DNA of 8,528 nt from positions 1 to 8,528 of the forward strand of contig CALDQF010000069.1 in the NCBI GenBank assembly GCA_937911845.1, given 5' to 3'. The notes under the pieces are model-generated. The model did not search any database. It saw only the letters and a list, made by a program, of their open reading frames with translations, and was not told where the DNA came from. Made by a program: the position numbers and the translations under genes. The DNA comes from an uncultured Phycisphaera sp. (GTDB taxonomy: Bacteria; Planctomycetota; Phycisphaerae; Phycisphaerales; SM1A02). This document shows, piece by piece, positions 1-6,633 of this stretch (position 1 is the stretch's first letter; each line of letters starts with the position of its first letter).

Positions 1-1752
1 TCAGCTGCCTTGCTCCGCACGGAAGTCAGGAGCCGCCCGTCCAAGTTCCTCCTGCAAGCAACGAATTACCTGCCGGTCCGATTCGAGGCAGAGAACCCTT
101 CGGGCGACCCGCTCGCAGTCTGCCATTCGAACACTCCTGACAACCCGGCGGATGTCTGGGATTCGAGATGGCGTCAGGGAGAGTGTACGCAGACCGAGAC
201 CCAGGAGCAACATGGTCAGACAGGGGTCTGAGGCGGCTTCTCCGCAGAGGGAGCAGTCAATCCCATGGTGGCGGGCCGCACTGGCAACATCTTTCACCAT
301 TCTGAGTACGGCAGGATGTGCCGAGGAATACAGGCTGGCCACAGAGTCATTGCCTCGGTCGACCGCCAAGACGTACTGGGTCAGGTCGTTGGTACCGATG
401 GAAAAGAAATCCACCTCCCGAGCGAAGCTAGAGGCCATCAGGGCCGCGCTGGGCACTTCAATCATCATGCCGACTGGCAGGTCACGGCTGTGAGGAAGAC
501 CTTCTTCGAGCAGTTCTTCTCGGACATCTTCAAGTGCCATCCGAGCCTGCCGAAGTTCGGAGTGCACCCCGATCAATGGGAACATCACGCGGACCGGGCC
601 TTCGGCCGCCACTCGAAGGATGGCGCGAAGTTGGATTCGGAACATTTGCATATTCCGCAGGCAGTAGCGAATGCTTCGGAGACCGAGCATCGGATTGGGT
701 TCGGGATCTGGCCCCGCCAAGCCAACCTTGTCCGCGCCCAAGTCGAACGTGCGAATAGTGAGCGTTCGACCGCCCAAATCATTGAGGGCCTTGCGATACT
801 GCTGCAAATGCTCTTCTTCTGTCGGAGCGCGAGATGCCGTGAGGTACAGGTATTCCGTTCGGAAGAGGCCGACACCATCTCCGCCAACTTCCAACAGTCC
901 CGAAATCTCACGGGCCAATTCAATATTGCCCTGAATAGAAATCTCGACGCCGTCGGCGGTGACCGCCGGCTCATGCGCATGATCCAGTGCCTCCGCGATC
1001 CGAGCCGCACGCCGGCTGGCCATCTCTCTCAGTTGTGCAAGTTCATCATCCAGAGGCCGAACCAACAGGCGTCCAGCGTCACCATCCACAACCACGGTGG
1101 AATGCTCTTTGACGTGGCGAGTTGACCCTCTGCAGCCAGCAATGACGGGGATGCCAAGGGCGCTGGCCATGATCGAAACGTGACTCGTTCGCCCCCCCGT
1201 TTCCATAACGAGGGCTTTGACGAAGGTGGTGTCTAGACCTGCAGCTTGGGCTGGCGTGAGCCGAGCAGCGATCAGGATGACTGGTCGATCAATACTCTGA
1301 ATTCGATCCTCACCGAGGGCCCCGAGCCTTCGGAGCAATCTTCGTTCCAGGTCAAGAAGGTCGTCTGCCTTTTCGCGAAATATCGGATCGTTCAGTGCTT
1401 GAAAACGGCGAGACAAGTCAAGGATCGATTCTGCGGTCGCGTGAGCGGCGTCATCCAAGTTGTCTCGGATGCGATTCAGAATGGCCCCACGCAAAGCCGG
1501 GTCTCGGAGGAGGCCCAGATGGAACGCAAAGATCTCGGCGGCTTCGGCACCCAAGTCAACTTTGACCCGGTCACGATCCTGTTCGAGTTCGCTGGCAACA
1601 TGCTCGAGTGCATCCTGAACTCTGAGGCATTCACCATCAACCTGCTGGTCCTCGATCGGCTGTCGTTCCACACCCTCCCGGAGATCGCGGACCACCATGG
1701 CCTCACCAACAGCGAGACCTGGGGCCACCGGAATGGCTGGAAGTTGCAGCAT
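1..1752 (-). CDS. ptsI: Phosphoenolpyruvate-protein phosphotransferase (PTS Enzyme I)
   Basis: This is a complete 583-residue cytoplasmic Enzyme I, close to the usual length of about 575. It autophosphorylates from phosphoenolpyruvate and passes the phosphate to HPr. The N-terminal HPr-binding helical domain spans about 5-150. The swivelling phosphohistidine domain follows at about 155-230, with GGRTSHVSIMA placing the phosphorylated histidine at H191 (E. coli H189). The PEP-binding barrel (about 252-545) keeps GVGLFRTEYL (R298), RTFDLGADK (R334), MIEVPS (E432), SIGTNDLTQY, DRGN (R467) and CGEAASDP (C503). All catalytic positions I can align are present, so it should be active. The start is ATG, supported by the typical opening LPAIPVAPGLAVGEA. 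The Shine-Dalgarno (SD) match is poor, and the gene begins 9 bases after the RND stop, which suggests translational coupling. No HPr, EIIA or sugar permease is in the window. The family assignment is very secure; a nitrogen-type PtsP is unlikely because there is no GAF domain. Confidence 0.95.
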   Translation of the reverse strand: MLQLPAIPVAPGLAVGEAMVVRDLREGVERQPIEDQQVDGECLRVQDALEHVASELEQDRDRVKVDLGAEAAEIFAFHLGLLRDPALRGAILNRIRDNLDDAAHATAESILDLSRRFQALNDPIFREKADDLLDLERRLLRRLGALGEDRIQSIDRPVILIAARLTPAQAAGLDTTFVKALVMETGGRTSHVSIMASALGIPVIAGCRGSTRHVKEHSTVVVDGDAGRLLVRPLDDELAQLREMASRRAARIAEALDHAHEPAVTADGVEISIQGNIELAREISGLLEVGGDGVGLFRTEYLYLTASRAPTEEEHLQQYRKALNDLGGRTLTIRTFDLGADKVGLAGPDPEPNPMLGLRSIRYCLRNMQMFRIQLRAILRVAAEGPVRVMFPLIGVHSELRQARMALEDVREELLEEGLPHSRDLPVGMMIEVPSAALMASSFAREVDFFSIGTNDLTQYVLAVDRGNDSVASLYSSAHPAVLRMVKDVASAARHHGIDCSLCGEAASDPCLTMLLLGLGLRTLSLTPSRIPDIRRVVRSVRMADCERVARRVLCLESDRQVIRCLQEELGRAAPDFRAEQGS

Positions 1753-1761
1753 CCCAGAATC

Positions 1762-4700
1762 TTAGTCGGTTGAGAGCTCAGGCCGGGAATTGTCGAACAG
1801 AAGCAAGAGCGCGGGGAGCACTACGAGAATCAGGACCGTGGCACTGATCAATCCAAACGAGATGGAAATGGCCATCGGAATGAGGAACTTGGCCTGAAAG
1901 GATTGCTCCAGCATGAGGGGAAGAAGGCCAAGCACGGTGGTGAGCGTGGTTAACAAAATTGGCCGCAACCGGCGGCGCCCAGCCGCCATCAACGCTTCAA
2001 TGGTCTCGACGCCTTCCGCTTTCTTGCGGTTGAAAAATTCAACCAACACAAGCGAGTCGTTCACCACAATGCCGGAAAGGGCAATGAATCCAACGAGGCT
2101 CAAGAACGTGAGGTTGTACCCGGTAAAGAGGTGACCCAAAACCACGCCAATGATGCCAAAAGGGATACTTGCAAGGACGGCGATGGGCTGGCGCATTGAA
2201 GCAAACAGGAGGCAAAGAATCATGTAGATGCCAATGGTCGCGGCCAGAAAGCCGATGGGAAGAGAGGCGAAAGCCCGAGAAAGTTGCCTCTGCCGGCCGC
2301 CTTCATCAATGATCACACCGGGGAATTCGGATTGCACCCGCTCAAGACCCGGGCGAATCGCCTGCATGGCAGTTTCTGGGGATAGTTCAGGACGACAGTC
2401 GGCCACAACACTGGTGGTTCTCCGACGATCAACTCGGCGGATGGATGCGGGGGCGGTTGCCTCACGCAAGGACGCCACTTCAGCGAGTGGAACAGGAATG
2501 CCGGACGCAGAGAGGATCCACGACTGCTCCATCGCGGCGGTGGAGCGGCGTGTCTGGTTGTCCAGTCGCACCCGGAGGTCAACTTCTTCACCGTCCAAGG
2601 CGAAGCGGTGCGCCACCGATCCCAAGAGCGCCGTTCTGACCTGCTGGCCAATAGAAGACTCGGAGAGGCCAAGGGTGACCGAGGAAGGCTTGGCTTCAAC
2701 TCGGAGTTCACGTCGCTCCCCTGGGTCATCATCACCAATGTCCACCACGCCATCAACGCCGGCCAAGACCGCTTTCAGTGCGTCGACCGCCGCTTGACGG
2801 CGTGTGTCATCTTCAGAAGCCACTTCGATGGTGATCGCTCGGCCAGCCGGTCCACCCTGAATCTCTGTAAAGACAAGACGCTCCGCTTGGGGGACTGGTC
2901 CGATGCGGTCTCGAATGTCGGCGGTGACCGTCTTGGACTCGCGCACACGAGATTCAATGGGAAGAAGTTCAATAAAGACTTGTCCGAGGTGGGATCCAGT
3001 GCCGGCAAGCGTCATGCCGCTGGTGTCATCAACAGACGCCTGGGCACCACTGAGTCCAGAGACACCTTTAACTTCGGGCATGGACCGGGCTGCACTTTCA
3101 ATGCGCTGCACAACTTTTTCGGTCTCACTGACCGGTGTCCCCACGGGCATGCGAAGTTCAGCAATCACGGTTTCGCTGTCACTGGTGGGAAGAAATTCGA
3201 AGGGAGGCTTCCCAGCTGCCACCAAACCAAGGCAAAAAATGCTGGTGCTGATGGCGATCGAGACCGTCAACGCCGGGCGACGCAGAGCACGCCGAAGAAG
3301 CCAGGCGTGTCCGTCCTGCAGGGTCGGAAGCAGACGGTTGTCTCGGAAAGCAGACCACCCTCGCTTGACCCGCTTTGGACGAGCAGCCAAGGAGTGTTTC
3401 ATATGAATGGGCAAAATAAGGAGGCTTTCAACCAAACTGGTGATCAAGGCACACGCCACCACCGCAGGCAACGCTCCCATCAAGTCCCCAATCTGACCGC
3501 GAATAAACGAAAGGGGAAGAAAGGCCACTATCGACGTGGCGATGGTGGCAGTAACCGGCCAAAAAACCTGCTTGGTCCCCAGAATGGCGGCCGTCTCCGG
3601 GTCATGCCCGGCTTCGCCATACGACTCAATATTTTCCGAAACCACGATCGCGTCATCAACCAGCAGGCCAATGACAATGATGAGGCCAAACATGGTCAGC
3701 AGATTCAGGGTGGTCCCGGTGAGGGCCATGAAAGTGAGCGTCCCACAAAGCGCGAGTGACAGACCAACAAAGACCCACCAAGCGGTTCTCCACGACAACG
3801 CAAGAAGAAGCAAAACAAAGACCAAGACACCGCCCATGGCGGCGTTCCGTGCGAGGAGATCAATACGACCCTCGATAAAGCGGGCCAGATCACTGCTGAT
3901 GGAAAGATCTATCTGGGCGGGAAGCACACCTGGCGCCGTGTAGCCGGTTTCGTAGGCCCTTTGGGCATCGCTGCGAAAATCCATTTTTCCGTCCGAAGAG
4001 GCGTACACACTGGCGGCAAAGCGTTCGAACCATCCCCACGCCAGCCGAGGTTGATCGCGATCGGCGGCATCGCGTCGACCGGCCGCATAGGCACGAACCA
4101 TTCGCGCAATGTCCACAGCATCCTGATCACCGGTTTTGTAGACCGTGATGGTTCCCGTGGCTCCGGAACCGGCCACCCCGGCGTAGCGGGACCGAATGGG
4201 CGTGTCGTCGAATGTGGCATCAACAGATGCGAGGTCGGAAAGCGGCCAACTGCCTCCAGGACCAGAGATCCTGATGTCGGAGATGGCTTCAACAGATTCC
4301 TCACGACCGACACCTCGGAACGTCGTGATGCGGTCAGCGCCCAGCACCGTACCTGCCGGACCGTCATCCATTGCCGCCCCAATTTGGCCTGCTATTTCTG
4401 GAAGCGATCTCCCAACCTGCACGCTGGCCAAAGGATCGAATTCGACGGAAATTTCATCGTCGCGAATGCCCGTCAGGACCAGCCGGCCCATCCCAGGCAT
4501 TCCGCGGAGGTCACGTTCGATGTCTTTGAGAACGCGTTTGCGGACGATCTCATCGGCTTCGCCGAAGGCATTGAGCATGATGACTGGGAGCACCGGCTCA
4601 AACTCGGTAACAGTGAGACGTTCCACTTCCGCCGGGATGTCAGGAATGGCATCGACCGCCCGCTGAACCTCGTCTACTGCCTTGTCGACATCACTCACAC

Positions 4701-4992
4701 TTTCTCGGAATTCCACCATGATGGTGGCGGTCTCTTCGAGCACGGAAGCCGTAACTCGGTCCACCTCATCGAGTTCAATAAGAGCGTCTTCTACCCGGCG
4801 GACCACGCCCTCTTCGAGATCTTCAGGGGCAGCCCCCGGCCAGATGGCGGTCACGGAAGCCGATTCAGGACTGGATTCAGGGAAGAACTCGCGCGTCAAC
4901 GTCGTGGCCGAGTAGAGGCCAGTCAAGAGGAGTACCCAAGCGAGCAGGTTCGAGCCCGTGGGACGCTTCAGAACCAATTCAACCAGGCTCAC
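1762..4992 (-). CDS. RND-family efflux permease (AcrB/MexB-like inner-membrane pump)
   Basis: A complete 1076-residue proton-driven exporter of the ACR_tran family, predicted in the inner membrane with large periplasmic porter domains. TM1 is at about 15-33, the first porter region at 35-380, TM2-TM6 at about 385-528, TM7 at 574-594, the second porter region at 598-905, and TM8-TM12 at 911-1066. TM4 carries GLLVDDAIVVSENIE with the paired aspartates D446/D447 (AcrB D407/D408). R1010 in LRPILL matches AcrB R971. The TM10 lysine (AcrB K940) is replaced by N978 in SGIVVNDSLVLVEF. About 50 residues (roughly 304-355) appear to be inserted before TM2 relative to AcrB. The start is GTG, overlapping the adaptor stop by 4 bases, with GAGGG six bases upstream. 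The substrate cannot be read from the sequence. It is unlikely to be a CusA-type metal pump, because TM4 has the drug-pump style DD motif. Confidence 0.93.
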   Translation of the reverse strand: MSLVELVLKRPTGSNLLAWVLLLTGLYSATTLTREFFPESSPESASVTAIWPGAAPEDLEEGVVRRVEDALIELDEVDRVTASVLEETATIMVEFRESVSDVDKAVDEVQRAVDAIPDIPAEVERLTVTEFEPVLPVIMLNAFGEADEIVRKRVLKDIERDLRGMPGMGRLVLTGIRDDEISVEFDPLASVQVGRSLPEIAGQIGAAMDDGPAGTVLGADRITTFRGVGREESVEAISDIRISGPGGSWPLSDLASVDATFDDTPIRSRYAGVAGSGATGTITVYKTGDQDAVDIARMVRAYAAGRRDAADRDQPRLAWGWFERFAASVYASSDGKMDFRSDAQRAYETGYTAPGVLPAQIDLSISSDLARFIEGRIDLLARNAAMGGVLVFVLLLLALSWRTAWWVFVGLSLALCGTLTFMALTGTTLNLLTMFGLIIVIGLLVDDAIVVSENIESYGEAGHDPETAAILGTKQVFWPVTATIATSIVAFLPLSFIRGQIGDLMGALPAVVACALITSLVESLLILPIHMKHSLAARPKRVKRGWSAFRDNRLLPTLQDGHAWLLRRALRRPALTVSIAISTSIFCLGLVAAGKPPFEFLPTSDSETVIAELRMPVGTPVSETEKVVQRIESAARSMPEVKGVSGLSGAQASVDDTSGMTLAGTGSHLGQVFIELLPIESRVRESKTVTADIRDRIGPVPQAERLVFTEIQGGPAGRAITIEVASEDDTRRQAAVDALKAVLAGVDGVVDIGDDDPGERRELRVEAKPSSVTLGLSESSIGQQVRTALLGSVAHRFALDGEEVDLRVRLDNQTRRSTAAMEQSWILSASGIPVPLAEVASLREATAPASIRRVDRRRTTSVVADCRPELSPETAMQAIRPGLERVQSEFPGVIIDEGGRQRQLSRAFASLPIGFLAATIGIYMILCLLFASMRQPIAVLASIPFGIIGVVLGHLFTGYNLTFLSLVGFIALSGIVVNDSLVLVEFFNRKKAEGVETIEALMAAGRRRLRPILLTTLTTVLGLLPLMLEQSFQAKFLIPMAISISFGLISATVLILVVLPALLLLFDNSRPELSTD

Positions 4993-6305
4993 TTCGCGCC
5001 CTCAAGCACACGGAGAGCATCCACACGAAGGCCATCTGGCAGTCGCCGTCCGGCCCGCCGAATCACATCGGTTCCCGCGGGTGGCCCCACGCGGAGAACG
5101 GCCCATTCGCGATCGGACAACCCTGTCTCTGGCAGCGGGCCTTCGAAGGTCCAGGCGATTTGCACCGGTACAGTTTGAAGCCGACCTTGCGCGTCCAACG
5201 TTTGCAGAGATTCGCCCAGAAGAGCGCTGCGGGGCGCTACCACGGCGGATGTTGGCGCGCCCGCGGAAACGGTGGCTTCAACAAAAACACCCGGAAGAAG
5301 CATTTGATCTGCTTTGGATTCAACCCACGCTTGGAAGGTGCGGCCACTCGGATCGGCGGCCGGAGCGATGCGGTCGATGGACACGTCGCGTCGTGTCGCA
5401 GTGCCCGTCCGTCGCAGGCTTACGTTGTCCCCAACGGTCACGGTGCCGAACATGGATGCTGGAATTGTCAATTCCAACTCAACATCATCCTGTCCGGTGA
5501 CAGAGGCAATGATCTGTCCCGGTGCAACCCTCTCTCCAAGTTGCACGTCAAACCCGTCGAGTTGCCCTTGTAGTGCGGAGGTGATCTCGCAACGATCGCG
5601 TTGGTCTTGGGCCTCCGCTTGTGCTGCCAAAGCAGAAGCTTTTTGAGCTTGAAGTACGGCCCGTCGGGTCTCGATACGACGCACGGCAAGATCCAGCTGA
5701 GTCAAGGCATCTTCGGCCTGAAGACGTGCCGCTTCGGCCTGATCGAAAGCGCTGGATCCGGCAGCGCCAGAATCGACTGCCCTGCGCAGTCGATCCGATT
5801 CTCGGGTCGACACTTCCAGCTGCGAAGCCAATCCAGGGCGCCGATCGCGAAGTCCGCTTGATTCCTCATCAAGGTCGCTTACAGCAGCTTCGGCGGATTG
5901 CACGGCGGCCTTCGCGGCGGCCAAGCGAGCATCGAACGGAGCCGAATCAATACGAATGAGAGTTTGCCCATCTTGAACGGAGTCACCGTTGTCGAGGTCA
6001 GCCCGCCAAACCACAGGGCCAGCCACTTCGGCGCTCTGCTCGATTCGATACAACGGTCGGACGCGACCAAAGGCCGATGATTGACGAGGAATGAGAACTT
6101 CCGAGAGCGTGAACACCTCCAAGGCGACCGGAGGAACTTCAACGATGGCTTCCGAAGGGTCTGGGGCGGACCTGACCAGGATGAAGAATGAGCCCGGACC
6201 GGCGATCAAGACCGCCAGAACGATCGCAAATCGAGCCAACTTTCGGACAAACGGTACTTGTGGGGGCGAATCGTGCATGGTGAAGTGCAATATCATAGAC
6301 CTCAT
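4989..6305 (-). CDS. RND efflux periplasmic adaptor (membrane fusion protein, HlyD/AcrA type)
   Basis: This 438-residue protein bridges the RND permease encoded immediately after it and an outer-membrane channel. It has one N-terminal membrane anchor (about 26-44) and no lipobox cysteine, so it should be anchored by the helix and not by lipid. The first lipoyl half lies at about 85-122 (EVAGPVVW, then NGDSVQDGQTLIRID). A long Ala/Glu/Arg-rich alpha-helical hairpin covers about 124-236. The second lipoyl half is at 239-271 (GERVAPGQIIASVTG), followed by the beta-barrel (272-350, with PGVFVEATV) and a membrane-proximal C-terminus. The start is uncertain: in-frame ATGs occur at 6305, 6296 and 6278, none with a good SD. 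The first leaves only 28 bases to gatC; the third gives a protein nine residues shorter that keeps the whole anchor. The 4-base overlap with the RND gene supports one operon. It is about 40 residues longer than AcrA, mainly in the C-terminal part. Confidence 0.9.
   Translation of the reverse strand: MRSMILHFTMHDSPPQVPFVRKLARFAIVLAVLIAGPGSFFILVRSAPDPSEAIVEVPPVALEVFTLSEVLIPRQSSAFGRVRPLYRIEQSAEVAGPVVWRADLDNGDSVQDGQTLIRIDSAPFDARLAAAKAAVQSAEAAVSDLDEESSGLRDRRPGLASQLEVSTRESDRLRRAVDSGAAGSSAFDQAEAARLQAEDALTQLDLAVRRIETRRAVLQAQKASALAAQAEAQDQRDRCEITSALQGQLDGFDVQLGERVAPGQIIASVTGQDDVELELTIPASMFGTVTVGDNVSLRRTGTATRRDVSIDRIAPAADPSGRTFQAWVESKADQMLLPGVFVEATVSAGAPTSAVVAPRSALLGESLQTLDAQGRLQTVPVQIAWTFEGPLPETGLSDREWAVLRVGPPAGTDVIRRAGRRLPDGLRVDALRVLEGAK
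4999..5003 (-). promoter_or_regulatory. Ribosome binding site for the RND GTG start
   Basis: On the minus strand GAGGG lies six bases before the GTG codon at 4992-4990. This supports GTG as the real start of the RND permease, with the GTGA overlap to the adaptor stop, since the protein then begins MSLVELVLKRPTGSN, a normal RND N-terminus just ahead of TM1. Confidence 0.6.
6291..6297. promoter_or_regulatory. Possible bidirectional -10 element (TATCATA)
   Basis: TATCAT on the plus strand and TATGAT on the minus strand each match the TATAAT consensus at five of six positions and share the same seven bases. Rightward transcription would begin near 6303 and give gatC a leader of about 31 bases containing its SD. 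Leftward transcription would begin near 6285, just before the in-frame ATG at 6278 of the adaptor. I find no convincing -35 hexamer on either side, so this is a weak prediction based on position and symmetry. Confidence 0.25.
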
Positions 6306-6320
6306 CCAAACCCCCCATTC

Positions 6321-6329
6321 AAGGTGAGG
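6321..6329 (+). promoter_or_regulatory. Ribosome binding site of gatC
   Basis: AAGGTGAGG is a purine-rich Shine-Dalgarno stretch ending four bases before the ATG at 6334 (AAGG core nine bases upstream). It fixes the gatC start and occupies most of the gap between the two divergent gene strings. Confidence 0.6.
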
Positions 6330-6333
6330 CCCA

Positions 6334-6633
6334 ATGTCTGAAATTGACGATTCCGCAGTCCAGAAAGTTGCCAGTTTGGCCAGGTTGCACCTTGAGCCCG
6401 AAGAGCGAGAGACCGTTCGGGAAGACCTTGTCCGAGTCCTAGCTCATGTCCAGTCCCTCGCTTCGGTTGATGTGGAAGAGGTCGAGCCACTCAACAACCC
6501 CCACGAACTCAGCAACGCACTTCGGCAAGACACGATCTCATCCCCCCTGCCGACCGAGGAGGTCCTCAATCTTGCGCCGGCGACACACGATGCTTGGATC
6601 GCGGTGCCCAAAGTATTGGGAGAAGGCTCATGA
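6334..6633 (+). CDS. gatC: Asp/Glu-tRNA amidotransferase subunit C
   Basis: A 99-residue protein of normal GatC length. GatC is a small subunit that wraps around GatA and holds the GatCAB complex together, so that misacylated Asp-tRNA(Asn) and Glu-tRNA(Gln) can be amidated in the cytoplasm. The family pattern is clear: an N-terminal helix VQKVASLARLHLEPEE, a second helix about 30-45, the EVEPLNNP turn with the following LRQD (about 50-66), and the closing VPKVLGEG that resembles the conserved GatC tail. The ATG start has a strong upstream SD. The stop TGA overlaps the gatA ATG (ATGA at 6630-6633), so the two subunits are translationally coupled. gatC is the first gene of the rightward string. 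Confidence 0.93.
   Translation: MSEIDDSAVQKVASLARLHLEPEERETVREDLVRVLAHVQSLASVDVEEVEPLNNPHELSNALRQDTISSPLPTEEVLNLAPATHDAWIAVPKVLGEGS

Noticed and set aside
265..1125. Plus-strand open frame of 286 codons opposite ptsI
   Set aside because: The opposite strand encodes an intact Enzyme I with all catalytic motifs. This frame has no recognisable protein features.
1192..1198. Run of seven C within ptsI as a possible frameshift or slippage site
   Set aside because: The Enzyme I frame continues through it into the conserved GGRTSHVS motif without disruption, so the tract is ordinary Gly-Gly coding sequence.
1753..1761. Search for a terminator or promoter between the RND gene and ptsI
   Set aside because: The gap is nine bases, with no inverted repeat or promoter-like sequence; the two genes are most simply read as one transcription unit.
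2608..3759. Plus-strand open frame of 383 codons opposite the RND gene
   Set aside because: Same reason: it lies wholly over the permease coding strand, shows no domain, membrane segment or plausible start signal, and has low-complexity polar composition.
3961..5178. Long plus-strand open frame of 405 codons opposite the RND gene
   Set aside because: It is antisense to a strongly conserved RND permease and the adaptor end. Its translation is rich in Arg, Gly, Ser and Thr with no family features, as expected of a shadow frame in GC-rich DNA.
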